Source: Lepidostoma basale
Taxonomy: Eukaryota > Arthropoda > Insecta > Trichoptera > Lepidostomatidae
NCBI GenBank assembly: GCA_022606425.2
Contig: JAHDVF020000246.1
Coordinates: forward strand, 186,001-250,000
Length of the DNA: 64,000 bases
Reading direction: 5' to 3'
Made by a program: the position numbers and the translations under genes. Below are positions 11,325-22,009 of the stretch, piece after piece. How positions within the stretch are numbered: position 1 is the stretch's first letter; each line of letters begins with the position of its first letter. The notes under the pieces are model-generated. The model saw only the letters and a list, made by a program, of their open reading frames with translations, was not told the DNA's origin and made no database searches.

Positions 11325-11542
11325 ATAATAATTAAATAAAACGATGTTTTTTAACTACTTCCACTTTTGTCTTTATTTAGACAGCGACCGGTTTCGCCAG
11401 GCTCGCTGGCATCGACAGCCTGGCGAAACCGGTCGCTGTCTAAATAAAGACAAAAGTGGAAGTAGTTAAAAAACATCGTTTTATTTATTTATTATTTAAA
11501 ATGAACTTCCATCAAGAGATTTCAGTAAAATCATTTGATTAA
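11325..11542. mobile_element. family b foldback element with 10-bp target duplication
   Basis: A near-perfect palindrome centred near 11405, with arms containing AGTGGAAGTAGTTAAAAAAC and the hammerhead-like GGCGAAACCGGTCGCTGTC. TTTAATATGG flanks it on both sides (11315-11324 and 11543-11552), and the interrupted sequence is the flank of the family c element, as the uninterrupted copy at 56850-57020 shows. The catalytic block before helix II reads GTCGATGCC, so the CUGANGA box is damaged. The close match of the arms suggests youth. Confidence 0.8.
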
Positions 11543-11700
11543 TTTAATATGGAGTTTTACATCATTGTTCAAGAAACAATAAAAAAGTAAATAAGCACTA
11601 TTAAATATGATTTAACTGTTAAAATTTAGACGCTGTTTATTATTTTATTTATTTGCAGTTGACAAAACTCTCCACATAAACGAAAAAAATATTGTTACAC

Positions 11701-11736
11701 CTGATGACGCCAACATCGGTTGGCGAAACAGCTGTC
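11701..11736 (+). ncRNA. hammerhead ribozyme motif, family a
   Basis: CTGATGA at 11701-11707, helix II GCCAAC/GTTGGC closed by ATCG, GAAA at 11725-11728, helix III CAGCTG and the cleavage triplet GTC ending at 11736. The core is complete. Helix I pairing next to the core is poor (C opposite C), so this copy may be inactive. The surrounding family a flank runs from about 11640 to 11850. Confidence 0.75.
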
Positions 11737-11859
11737 CATAAAAAAAATTATACCATAACAGCGTTAAATTGTTACAGTTAAATTTTTCGAAGTTATAAAG
11801 GCTTTCGAGCAAAACAATGAACTATTTAAATGTATTTTTATTATATTTTATAGAAATGG

Positions 11860-12345
11860 CATGTTTCCCCTTGTTAAAATATTTAATATTACCATAGCAA
11901 GGCGTAATATCCCAAGTCATGGACTAGAGTAACCGGTTACGGTGAGTTTTGCAGAGGTGACATGGTTCGCCCTGTTAAGGCATTTGATAATGCCATAGCA
12001 AGGCGTAATATGTCATGTCATTGACTAAAGTAACAAGTGACAGTGAGTTTTGTAGAGGTGACATGGTTTGTCTTGTTAAGGCATTTTATAATGCCATAAG
12101 CAAGGCGTAATATGTCATATCATGGACTAAAGTAACCGGTGACAGTGAGTTTTGTAGAGGTGATATGGTTCGCCCTGTTAAGGCATTTAATAATAGGCAA
12201 GGCGTAATATATCATATCATGGACTAAAGTAACCGGTGACAGTGAGCTTTGTAAAGAAGACATGGTTCGCTCTGTTAAGGCATTTGATAATGGTATAGGA
12301 AGATGTAATATTTCATGTCATAGACCAAAGAAACCGGTAACAGAG
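11860..12345. repeat. tandem array of about 100-bp palindromic units (family c-like)
   Basis: About four and a half units with a spacing of 97-102 bp, recognised by repeated GCAAGGCGTAATAT, GGACTAAAGTAACCGGTGAC and GGTTCGCCCTGTTAAGGCAT. Each unit contains an imperfect inverted repeat (GACATGGTTCGCC... / ...GGCGTAATATGTC) derived from the family c hammerhead-like block. No open frame. Confidence 0.85.
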
Positions 12346-12524
12346 AGTCGCCAGTTCTGGCTTCTAGTCAAAATTATAGAATTAAACTAAATTCTTATTA
12401 CATGCAGGCATATTTGAATTAATATTTTAAAAACAAAACAAATCAAAATACAAGTGTTGTGCAAAAACAATTTACGTATTTAAAAATTATAGTGTTTACG
12501 TATTTAAAAACTTTGAATATAGGC

Positions 12525-12640
12525 GGCTACATTCAAAGTCTGAAAAATCGACGATAGTGCATGTTGCGTTGTATGAATGCAGAGAAATCTAGAGAGGTAT
12601 ATCAGGACTATTTGGCGTTGGAAAACGGTTAGTTTGTTAA
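12525..12640 (+). mobile_element. RTE-like LINE family A, sliver
   Basis: Degraded GHIQSLKNR and CMNAEKSREVYQD coding blocks followed by part of the 3' UTR. Both ends are broken. Confidence 0.6.
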
Positions 12641-13454
12641 TATATGATGTGTATATTATGTAAAAAAATATTAGTAGTATTCATTGTTTCTTAAATATTT
12701 ATCAAAAAAACACTTTTAAATAACAAATGAAAATACTTTATTTAACTTTTGGAAATGACTTGTCTCTAGCTAAGGCATTATTCATTGTCGTTATCTAACA
12801 TTATTACTAAATCAGTATTAAATAATCTGCCATAATCAAATATTTGATAATACCTTGTCGACATATCACTCCTATAATGTAAAATAAAACCTAAACAAAT
12901 AACAACCCTTTTCATTAATATAAATAATAAAACTTAGTAGTAAAAATAATAACGGTCATATACATTATATTTTTCTACAAAAAGAAAGAAAAATTTTATG
13001 TCCTCTGTCCTGAAAATCTATTTCACTTGATTAAGCTATTTATCCACGTTTGTCTTATATTCTCTTTGCCTTGCACATCCTCTTCGTTAGTATTCTTTAT
13101 GATCTCTTAATCTGGTATACGCCCTACGTGACTAAATCCCCCTTTATCTTGTGCTTTCATTCAATTTGCCTTGACGTAAAGGGTTACTCTGAAAAGGTTA
13201 TGCTTACAGAAAAATCGGCAACGAAATATTATGGATTTAATGACTCACGCATCCGAATTTTATCAGTTCAGGAATTTATAATATAATTTTAAAAATGATA
13301 ATATGATGTACATTTTAAAGAAGTTTATAGCAGACATTATAAAATAAGACTCTATATATAATAATAAAAATGAGCATCAGCAAAATCACTCATTACAAAC
13401 GTCAGAGACCAACTGACCAAACTTTCTTCCCCTAATAGAAATACAAACATTGAT
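12641..13454. other. stretch without a gene
   Basis: A worn family c piece (GAAATGACTTGTCTC, AAGGCATTATTC) lies at about 12680-12860. The 78-codon frame at 13050-13286 is unrecognised. Confidence 0.4.
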
Positions 13455-13645
13455 GACCTTCGTGGCAAAGTGGCAAAAAATATGTCTGCCACTCCGAAGG
13501 TCTCAGGTTCGATTCCCGTCAATGGTAGTGTGAGTGTCACACTGTTTTTGGTCTGGTGTAGAATTCACGTGACAATGAAATTGGCATAGATTGGCTACCT
13601 ATCACATATCAAGAGAATCAGTGCTTAAAAAAGTTGTATACAAAT
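13455..13645 (+). mobile_element. S1 SINE, second 3'-end type
   Basis: Head GACCTTCGTGGCAAAGTGG (A box) and B box GGTTCGATTCC near 13507-13517. The body ends at the TTGTATACAA segment and has no AAT tail. Confidence 0.85.
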
Positions 13646-14149
13646 GTGAAAAGCAACGTGAAATTACCACATTATAAGCCCAAGTAGCATCCCAAGAACC
13701 AGCAAAAAGGTCACAGTTTGCTATAAGCCAAATCCTTCAATTGAAATTAACAAAGAAACGAAAAAGAGAACACTAAAAAGAAAAAAGAAATTTCTCACAC
13801 TCGCAAAGTAAAAACCCAAAATCTTTTATATACTATGGGAGACATTCGAATATTCTTTACTATTTTTACTTCAGTACGTGATAACGCGAAACGTTGGAAT
13901 ACGTTTGTTTTTATCGATTACTTATCTCCGATTTTCAATAAAATGGTTATTGTGTGCCCAACGCGTACTTATGTATTAAATTGATTATAATTTGATGCGG
14001 AAATGTATAACGGAAGAATATCGTAAATAATAATATAGTATTTATTAAAATATGAATAGAGAAATATAAAAATTTATTAAGTTATTTTTACCTACACAGC
14101 ATATCTAAGGAAAGGTATTGATGAATCTAGGACCCTCGTAATTTCTTTT
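13646..14149. other. stretch without a gene
   Basis: Nothing recognised. Confidence 0.4.
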
Positions 14150-14692
14150 GTAGTGTCACTTTAGATTATTGCAACGGAATGTAAGCTGGATGTAAGCGGA
14201 ATTAAGCAGAATACAAAGCGTATTCAATGCTGCTGCCCGATTGATTATGGGGCAACAAAAATACTGTCATATCACAACGCTATTGAAGGAACTTCACTGG
14301 CTTCAAATCCAAGAGCGAGTAAAATACAAATTGTGTTTGACAGTGTTTAGACTCGACACCAGAGAGCGCCAGCGTATATATATCGGACCTCTGCGTGACA
14401 CCCATGCCAACGGAAAGGCAACGTTTACTCCGATCAGTAGAAACAAATGCAAACAACATAAAAATTCCAGTCAGAGCCAATAAAGCAAGTTTCTATGATC
14501 AATAAAGCAAGTTGCGGGTCCGTTGGCGTGTAATAGCCTCCATGTTAGGATTAAGTATGAGGATAGTGACGTTAAATTTAAGAAACTTCTAAAGACTGCA
14601 CCGTTCGGTCAGTCATTTCCTAGTGTGCCCTTGGAGTAATTGATTTTACAAAACGGCGCACTTAAAATATCATCAAAATAATAATAATAATA
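14150..14692 (+). mobile_element. L2/CR1-like LINE, C-terminal fragment with AAT tail
   Basis: Plus-strand translation contains SLDYCNG, then AARLIMGQQKYCHITTLLKE, LHWLQIQERVKYKL and TVFRLDT. These match the end of L2/CR1-group proteins (LDYCN.L..G... Q..AARL......H..P.L..LHWLP...R..FK). The open part runs 14241-14483 in one frame. The C-terminal WN.LP block is missing or scrambled, and the copy ends with a 3' UTR and (AAT)n at about 14677-14692. It is the same family as 4156-4434. Confidence 0.75.
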
Positions 14693-14723
14693 AACAATAC
14701 CAAATTGCAACACAAAATTTATA

Positions 14724-15022
14724 TCTTCTTCTTCTTCTTCTGATTGTAGATCTTACGATCTGTCTATGCAGGATATCAACCTTATTTCTGTGATGAAGAC
14801 GACCAGCCTTCTCTCCATCTTTTTGGTGGTCATCCTGGTGGTCGACGGCCCTCTGGAGTCTCGTGCATCACGATATTGGGAATTTTTGCTGGATCCATTC
14901 TCTCGATGTAGTCCCTCCAGAATCGTCTTATCTGCGTACTCCATCTCACTATGTCTTCAATTTTGCAGGATTTGCAAATTTTTCCATTGGGTATCCTCTC
15001 TCTAAGGGTTCTCCCCACAATA
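14724..15022 (-). mobile_element. RTE-like LINE family B, 3' fragment
   Basis: Minus strand encodes LRERIPNGKICKSCKIEDIV and WSTQIRRFWRDYIERMDPAK in one frame and the GRRPPG/KRWR block in another, then ends in a GAA tail at 14724-14741. 5' truncated. Confidence 0.85.
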
Positions 15023-15470
15023 TTTTTTGTATGGCTGAATATTCAAATATTGCGAAGAACACATACAAAATCTAGCTACTATTCACATTATGAACACATG
15101 AATTTCAGTGGAAGTTTAAATAAACACGGAAAAATGACTTACCTACCTGTAATATTCAATTTTTAAATCACACAATACAGTTCCATTTGTTACTTTTGAT
15201 TCCATTTTTACCGTCGGGTATGCGTTCACACATTCTCCTTTTAGAGTTCTTGGAGATGTCTCGTTTAAAATCTTAACAGACCGTTACTTATGTCAGCATC
15301 CATTGCTCTTGCTACGCTATCTGAGAAGAATCTACATATTGACGGACTAAAATACCGCGACGAACTCGAGTTCTTTTATCTAACGTTATGCTTTATCCAA
15401 GTTAGATGCACCTTTAACGTTTAAATTTAGTTTTATTAACAGTGTCAGTTGCGGGAATACTCATAGATTA
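15023..15470. other. stretch without a gene
   Basis: Nothing recognised. Confidence 0.4.
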
Positions 15471-15547
15471 TTATTATTATTATTCCTGTCAAAATTTAAA
15501 ACACTGTTATAATATCACAATTTATTTTTATTCACTAAGAGTGTCGC

Positions 15548-15583
15548 GACAGCTGTTTCGCCAACCGATGTTGGCATCATCAA
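15548..15583 (-). ncRNA. hammerhead ribozyme motif, family a
   Basis: Minus strand: TTGATGA, helix II GCCAAC/GTTGGC, GAAA, CAGCTG, GTC. One core base differs (U for C at the first position). Confidence 0.6.
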
Positions 15584-15691
15584 GTGTTATAATAAACTTA
15601 AGTGACAAATGAAAAGACTTTTGAAAAAAAATAGTTTTTTGCCCTATAAATAGAAAGTCTTTTCATTTGTCACTTTAGTTTATTGTAACAC

Positions 15692-15727
15692 CTGATGATG
15701 CCGAAATCGGTTGGCGAAACAGCTATT
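15692..15727 (+). ncRNA. hammerhead ribozyme motif, family a
   Basis: CTGATGA, helix II with a GCCGAA/GTTGGC mismatch, GAAA, then CAGCTATT; the CAGCUG palindrome and GUC triplet are altered to ATT. Probably weakened. Confidence 0.6.
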
Positions 15728-15861
15728 GCGAGACTCTTAGTGAATATAAATAAATTTGGATATTATAACAGTGCTTTAAATTTTAACAGTAATAATGTTG
15801 AAGTATCATAGTGTTTCGGCCAAAACAATGGACTATTTTAATTTTTTTTTCTGTAACCGAT

Positions 15862-16082
15862 ATTCACTTCATTACAGCGCGAGCCGAATCAATGTAAAGG
15901 GTATAGCTATTATATTGATTATCTTGCCATGTGATAGGTAGCTAATCTACCGCAATTTTATTGTCACGTGAATTATGCAACAGACCAAAGACAGTGTGAC
16001 AATCACCTTACCATCGCCGGGAATCGAATCCGGGACCTTTGAGGTGGTAGTCAAAGCACTTACCACTCGGCCACGAAGATCT
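15862..16082 (-). mobile_element. S1 SINE
   Basis: Minus strand with A box TGGCCGAGTGG near 16063-16073 and a B box with one change (GGATTCGATTCC). The body extends to AATGTAAAGGGTATAGC, as in the full-length type, but the AAT tail is missing. Confidence 0.85.
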
Positions 16083-16212
16083 ACCCAATATGTACTATGA
16101 ATATATAATATATTATAACAAATATACGTATGAAATATATAAAGAAAATTCAATATACTTAAGCATGGAACTGACAAATTGATATAAAAATGTATTATTA
16201 ATTTAATCAAAC

Positions 16213-16310
16213 GATTTTATTGAAATCTCTTGATGGAAGTTCATTTTAAATTATAATTAAATAAAACGGTGTTTTTTAACTACTTCCACTTTTGTCTTTA
16301 TTTCGACATA
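16213..16310 (-). mobile_element. family b element, one arm
   Basis: Shares TCTCTTGATGGAAGTTCATT and AACTACTTCCACTTTTGTC with the copy at 11325-11542. It stops just before the hammerhead-like block. Confidence 0.6.
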
Positions 16311-16314
16311 TTAT

Positions 16315-16560
16315 TTATTATTTCTCAAACAATAATCTGAAATAAATCTCCATTTTTATTACTTAAACCTAATGAAAACCTCAATTTTCTCAAAAAAATA
16401 ATAAAGGTGTTTAAAATAAACATGTTTTACCTAGCAAGAGTATTATCAAATATTTGGTACTTAACTTAACCTTACAAAACACTTGCCAATCTTATAAAAT
16501 TATTAAAATTCAAATAAACGAATTTTTTTTATCTACATTCATTTAAATAACAAATGAAAT
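16315..16560. mobile_element. worn family c element
   Basis: Family c landmarks in order: CAAACAATAATC flank, AATGAAAACCTCAATTTTCT, and an eroded CATGTTTTACCTAGCAAGA block. No intact core. Confidence 0.45.
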
Positions 16561-16754
16561 TAAAAATTAATTTAAATATTAGTGTGTAGAGCTGTATGAA
16601 TAAAAAGTGTATTTTTTGATGATTTGGACACATGATGAATGAAGATATTTATGTGAGAATAGTGAATTAAATATACGTTGATGGGGAGGTCGCTGCTTTA
16701 GTCAGAGAAAAAAAAATATTTCACCAAATCTTAGACGCGCATGCGTGATAAACT

Positions 16755-17310
16755 TAGAGATGTTTGTAACATCTGATGATGTCAACATAGGTTAGAGTAA
16801 CAGCCGTCATGACAAACCCATACTTATTAGTATTGTTCGGTTTATTAACCGTGATACATTAGAGTGTTTTAAATTTAAATAGGCCCACAATGACATACGG
16901 AATCGAAGCAAGAGCAGACACTGTCAGAAACAAACATCTCTTAAGAGTAGCAGAAATGAGAACATTGCGACCTATTTTGGAGAGAACCCTTAGAGATAGG
17001 ATACCCAATGAAGAATTCGTAAATCCTGCAAAATTGAAGACATAGTGAGATGGAGTAGGCAAAGAAGACGATTCTGGAGGGACCACATTGAGAGAATGGA
17101 TCCAGCAAGAATTTCTAATATCTTGATGCACAAGACTCCAGAGGGCCGTCAACACCAGGACGACCACCAAAGAGATGGAGAGAAGGCTGGTCGTCTTCAT
17201 CACAGGAAGAAAGTTGATATCCTGCATAAACAGATCGCAAGATCTATAATCAGAAAAAGAAGAAGAATAATAATAATCAGTATAGTGTTTCGACCAAAAC
17301 AATGGATTAT
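16755..17310. mobile_element. family a element interrupted by LINE B
   Basis: CTGATGA at 16773-16779 is followed by a degraded helix II and GTAAC instead of GAAAC. The family a right edge (GTGTTTCGACCAAAACAATGG) resumes at about 17282, after a family B LINE. Confidence 0.6.
16882..17278 (+). mobile_element. RTE-like LINE family B, 3' fragment
   Basis: Covers RPTMTYGIEARADT, LLRVAEMRTLR, a frameshift, then IVRWSRQRRRFWRDHIERMD and the GRPPKRWRE block in shifted frames. It ends in AAAAAGAAGAAGAATAATAA. It lies inside a family a hammerhead element. Confidence 0.85.
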
Positions 17311-18187
17311 CCAAAAACAATTGTTTTATTTTATTATTATTTAAAATAATCTTCCATCAAAAAATCAAGGGATCATACGTTATTTACACTCACTTTCGCT
17401 GTTTTTTGTTTTTTTAACAGCATATATTTTTGCTAGATTTTTAACAGAGTATCAAAGCTAATCCAATCGCCCGTTTCTCTGAAAAAGTAAAAACCCTTAA
17501 TCGTTTTGTTTGTAATAATGTACCAAGATATATTTTTACACGTATATTCTTTTGACCTTTAGGTTACTTAAATTTTAAAATTTTATGTAGGTAAGTACTT
17601 TATGAATAATATGAGTTGGATCCAAGCCAGCTTTAAGGTTTATGATATGACCTTTCATTTTACCAATTGATATTCTGGTAATATGCCTTCGCAAATTTAA
17701 CGAAAAATAAGCATAAACCATAACAAAGTTCAAAGAAGGTTGTAGGTTAAAATATATAATTCAAATATATAATTCATAAAAGCAGTTTAATCACGGCAAT
17801 TATAAATTTCTGTACAAAACGTGTTTGTTAATTAATTACCAAAGGTGAATACTTTGTAGTGAGATATTGAAATAAAAGTAAAATCATTTACTTTTATGTT
17901 TATAAAAATTGCAAAAAATATGATAAAATTAATTAGATATTACTGAATTTCAATTTAATTTAAAACACAATACTTCACACAGTTACATTATAATTCCGAA
18001 ATATGTTGTGTAGTCTATAAATATAGTATAGTGGAATATTAACATGTGTTTATTTTGAAAAAAATCCAGTGTAATTACAATGGGATTCCAAAGTGTTAAC
18101 GCCTTAACTCTCAAAAATATCTATTTTCTGTTTAGAGTTTTTCAATGTAGTTCCAATATTATTTGTGGTGATTTTTTTTTAGCTTTT
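17311..18187. other. AT-rich stretch without a gene
   Basis: No gene. A GGATTCCAAAGTGTTAACGCC motif at about 18084-18105 recurs near 42950 (inverted) and 58480 and may be an edge of family d elements. Confidence 0.4.
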
Positions 18188-18340
18188 GATTCTTATGAGA
18201 TACGATTGTTAGTAAGTACATTGTCATTTTTTGGCGTGTGAATTCTACAAGACAAAGAAAGTGTGATTTCTTTCACACTGTAATTCCGGGGAATCGAACC
18301 TGGGACCTTAGTTGTGGCAGTCGCTTTTGGTACTCTGCAA
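18188..18340 (-). mobile_element. degraded S1 SINE
   Basis: Minus strand keeps the B-box region (GAATCGAACC on plus at about 18291-18300) and the AGTGTGA segment. The A box is unrecognisable. Confidence 0.6.
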
Positions 18341-18835
18341 TATAAACGCTCTAAAAATAAACTTTGCATCAAAATACAAACTAGTAATAAAATAAGACAA
18401 ATTCCCAGCCGAGACTTGACTTGCACTCCGTGTGTGGAATGCGCGTAGTAAAATCTATTTCAGAACAGTGTGTAAACCGCCTTTTTTCAATTCCAGCCAT
18501 TGTCTCTTGGAGTCGTCATGTCTTTTGTTTTTCTGCCTTTTCCGTTGGTATTTAGTGAGGGGACGAGACACGCCGTATGTTAATTTGGCGTCTTAGTGTT
18601 TTGTTTTATTTCTGTCTACAAAATGTTTTCACGAGATTTCAACGCATTCTATATGTACCTGTCTTGTTAGTCCATTTCTGATATTCTCCTGTGATTAGTT
18701 TACGTCGAAATTAACAGTTTCTAACAAAAACTCGCAACGAACACAATAAAAACAGAGTATTTTATTGAAATCTTTTGGTCTTATTCGTTATACATAATAT
18801 AGGTTTATATACTTCGCTATAGACTTTTAAATAGA
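18341..18835. other. stretch without a gene
   Basis: No element recognised. The segment 18420-18600 is moderately GC-rich and matches none of the repeats in the window. Confidence 0.35.
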
Positions 18836-19529
18836 TTTCAGACATCGGCCGCCAACTTCAATATGATGATCTCAGTTGAAAAAACAAAAACCATGACATT
18901 CTCAAAAGAACCCTTAGGATGCAGGTTATCCTTAAATGACAGAATGCTGGAACGGGTTGCAAAGTTTAGATATCTGGGAGTGGATCTGTTCATTCAAAAT
19001 GATCTTGTCAGTGAAACAATAGAACAAGTCAACAAGGCTTCGGCGGTATCAGGTTGTCTCAAGGATACAATATGGAAAAACAAGTATATGAGGACTGACA
19101 GTAAGGTCAGAATATATAAAACCTGCGTAATGCCTATACTGACATATAGCATTGAGACCAGAGCGGATCCCACAAGAACGAAGGCTAAAGTACGGGTGGC
19201 AGAGATGAGGACGCTGAGGATGATAGCAGGAAAGACTTTTCGCGATAGGGTGAGGAATACGGCCATCCGCGAGATCTGTAAGGTGGAGGATGTCGTGAGA
19301 TGGGGCAGACAACGCAGAAGATACTGGAATGCGTACGTGCAGAGGATGGATCCCATCAGAATCCCACACGCTGTGGCGCATCAGATTCCTGCCGGCTGCC
19401 GTCCCCCCGGAAGACCGCCGAAGAGATGGAGAGGTAGCTGGGAGTCAACCTCCCAAGAGAGGCCAGCCTGATTTCAGGAACAGACCAAAGGTCTATAAGG
19501 AGAAGAAGAAGAAGAAGAAGAAGAAGGTC
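18836..19529 (+). mobile_element. RTE-like LINE family B, intact C-terminal part
   Basis: A 202-codon open frame (18863-19471) encodes the region downstream of the reverse transcriptase catalytic motif: ISVEKTKTMTFSKEPLGC, AKFRYLGVDL, CLKDTIWKNKYM, KVRIYKTCVMPILTYSIE, RTLRMIAGKTFRDRVRN, VEDVVRWGRQRRRYW and GRPPKRWRGSWE. The 3' UTR ends in (GAA)n at 19499-19527. The reverse transcriptase core and the endonuclease are missing, as expected for a 5'-truncated LINE insertion. The open frame suggests a relatively recent copy; the fragment at 2151-2590 is closely related. Confidence 0.9.
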
Positions 19530-19814
19530 TTTATCGTCTTCTTCGCGTCAATGGCAATCTAGTATATTAGTAAGGATGGCCTCAATATTTTCTCATTTAA
19601 TTATTTCACTTGTCATTGTGCACCTTCCTTGCTCTAGTTTTATATTTTAATACGACAGATAATTATCAAAAACAATTGATTGTTGACTAGTAAGTCGAAA
19701 AATGCCATCCATAATCTTGTGGTATCCATCTTAAATAATCAATATTTTAATTAAAAAAATATTATTTTTAATAGAAATTTCTTGGTAGAAGTTCATTTAA
19801 AAAAAAATTTAATG
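19530..19814. other. stretch without a gene
   Basis: Nothing recognised apart from a family b-like edge (TTCTTGGTAGAAGTTCATT) at about 19779. Confidence 0.35.
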
Positions 19815-20260
19815 TAGAAAAATAAATCCGGCTGAAAAACGACTGAAATGGGGCAACAGGCACAGCAAGCTGATTTTTCAACACGACAACGCTCGACTTC
19901 GCAACGCAATCGCGGTCAAAAGCCACATTCAAAATGTGGGTTTGGAGATTATACCGCACCCGCCTTATTCACCAGACATGGCACCATCGGACTATTACTT
20001 GTTCAGATCCATGACGCATGCCTTAGAAGAGTAGCACTTCCATTTATATGCAGATGTCAAGAAATAGGTCGATGTCTGAATTACCTCAAAAGACGAGGCG
20101 TTTTTTCGACAATGAATTCATCTATTGCAAGAAATACGGAAAAAAGTGGCTAACGATGGACAATATTTTGATTGATGTTTTTATTTCATTTTACCTTTAA
20201 ATAAATGCAATTTTAATACAAAAAAACGGACCAAGCTTTCCGAAACACCTAACATGTAAA
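19815..20260 (+). pseudogene. mariner transposase C-terminal remnant
   Basis: A plus-strand frame reads KLIFQHDNARLRNAI and, after 34 residues from the first aspartate, PYSPDMAPSDYYLF. This is the D34D half of a mariner catalytic triad: the HDNA codons are at 19882-19893 and the SPDMAPSD codons follow about 100 bp later. A stop occurs at HALEE. A degraded continuation ends near DNILID, followed by an AACACCTAACATG terminus near 20250. The first aspartate and the DNA-binding domain are missing. Confidence 0.8.
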
Positions 20261-21057
20261 ATTTTACTTATAAAATTTACTAAACCATATAATTTATAAC
20301 AATTGAAACTTGAATAAAACCGTCTGAGATGATATAATCTGAGATGGTATGAGAAGAAAGGTGATAAAATTGGACCAGCGACTTAGATGAGGTGCAAGGC
20401 TTAATTTGACGTGGATGGGAAGTTCAAAAAAGTCCTCAAAGATACCAGCTCCCACCAGTAGCCACCCAATACAGGCAGTCCTGAAGACGCCATACAAGAA
20501 GAGCCAACCTCGAATAAATGGGACAAGGCTGGAAAGAAAAAGAGACATATTTATTATTTAAATAAAAAGGAATTTTTAATATTACGTATATTTTTAATCT
20601 AATTTGTCACAAGAAAACCGTTTGTCTGTATTAGTACTTTATTTTGAATGCAAATTAATTACCCGCTTTACAAATAAACAGTTGAAGTTCGCTTAGGACA
20701 AAAACAAGAAAGTTCTAAATTCTAAATAAGATTCCACTAGAACAAAGCTAAAAGGATTTGAACTAAGAACGACCCCTTTTCTAACGATTGGACCAAAGAT
20801 AAACCGAAATAGAGAAATGCAAAGCTCGCAACCCGCGGCCATAATGTATTTAGATAAGCAGAAGTCGTACTTTGTCTTTAGTGCAACATGGAATTGCATT
20901 TTGTCTATGATTAGGCGGCAAAACTAAATTTAGTTTGAGCTTCGAGGCCGGGAGATCATTTAGAAAAGATAAACTTTCAATATATTGCTTATTCGTATAT
21001 ACTCGTATTAGGTTTTTTCATTGAATTGGAAGTTATTAAAATAAATTAATGTTTCTA
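20261..21057. other. stretch without a gene
   Basis: No element or gene recognised; possibly single-copy DNA. Confidence 0.35.
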
Positions 21058-21198
21058 ACTAACTAACTAACTAACCATCACGCCGTCTCCCGAAAGGGTA
21101 GGCAGAAAGAATGGACTGCCACATTTTAACCGATGCGGCACTCTATCCTTCTCTTTTCGCCCCGCGGGAGACGCGGTGTGATGGGTTGCGAACCTCTA
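21058..21198 (-). mobile_element. S2 short element
   Basis: Minus strand: the head (truncated at its first 35 or so bases), the A1-type 3' tail and (TTAG)4 at 21058-21073. Confidence 0.8.
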
Positions 21199-21464
21199 AC
21201 CAAATTAATGTTTCTTCTATAGTAAATGGTATGAAACTACACTAAACTACACTGGTCCTAGGCAAACACGCTTAGTTCCTGATAAAAAAAAGTGAGCTCG
21301 ATCCTAAGCATAATCTAGGTTCTTAGATTTCATATTTATCTATCTCTATAACTTAAATATTACAGATTTCGTATCAGGTATTTTTTACATATTTTTCTGA
21401 AAATTCAAGTTTAAAAAAAGACAAATTTTTTTATATTTATAAATCGAGTGGTTATTTTAAATGA

Positions 21465-21660
21465 CCGAGAATTCAATATTAATTTTTAAATTTGAATTAT
21501 TGAATCGAATTTTAAATTCGTTTTTTTATATTAGTCTTCCTTTGTTTAGTTTTTGTTATATGTTTCCACCTGAATATGGAGGTATTCTCCGAAACATGTC
21601 GTGTTTTTTTAAAATATTTTTTGGATTAAACAAAGTTATTATAATTTTCCTAAGTACCTA
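21465..21660 (+). mobile_element. family d hammerhead element
   Basis: Flanks (TTTTTAAATTTGAATTATTG, TAGTCTTCCTTTGTTTAG) match the right arm of the palindrome at 57425-58490, and the hammerhead lies at 21570-21600. Confidence 0.7.
21570..21600 (+). ncRNA. hammerhead ribozyme motif, family d
   Basis: CTGAATA, helix II GGAG/CTCC, GAAA, helix III CATG and GTC. Helix I starts with CAC/GTG next to the core. The second-last core base is U instead of G, so activity is doubtful. Confidence 0.65.
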
Positions 21661-21835
21661 CTCGTATATTATTATATGTCATTTCACATTTAAATATTTT
21701 TAAATGTCCCTTTTACATCGTTTCAGATGATTAGATCATTAATAATCAATATAAACATTTTCGGACTTGTACACAACCAAGATACTTCTATTATTATTAT
21801 TATTAATAATATTATTTATATCGTATCATACACGC

Positions 21836-21876
21836 ACATCAATTTCTCCGACTCCTCACCTGGCCGATATTCAATA
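21836..21876 (-). mobile_element. RTE-like LINE family A1, 40-bp sliver
   Basis: Matches only the GHVRSRRN and preceding NILNV region on the minus strand. Confidence 0.5.
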
Positions 21877-22009
21877 TGAAATATACTTGATATTAAAAAT
21901 AATTAAAACGATAAATATTTATACAGAATTAAAATATACGATTACATTATTAGTTTATTATTTTTTTACAGATAATTTCAGTTATTTTCAAACGTTTTGG
22001 AATCTTAAT

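Larger units (their letters stand above)
15485..15840. mobile_element. family a foldback element
   Basis: Two inverted arms with family a hammerhead blocks (minus 15548-15583 and plus 15692-15727) face each other across a spacer that is itself an inverted repeat (GACAAATGAAAAGACTTT ... AAAGTCTTTTCATTTGTC). The outer flanks carry AAAACACTGTTATAATATC and its complement. The right arm continues to GGCCAAAACAATGGACTATT, the conserved edge of family a. Confidence 0.75.

Noticed and set aside
11325..11542. Bacterial-type terminator or simple hairpin MITE interpretation of the palindromes
   Set aside because: The presence of the GAAAC block, CNNG helix III and related families with full CUGANGA boxes fits hammerhead elements better.
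19848..20153. 101-codon plus-strand open frame
   Set aside because: It overlaps the mariner remnant in the wrong frame; the correct frame carries HDNAR and SPDMAPSDYYLF.
21058..21073. TTAG repeats as insect telomeric sequence
   Set aside because: The repeat is TTAG, not TTAGG, is short, and always follows the 3' end of LINE A1 or S2.
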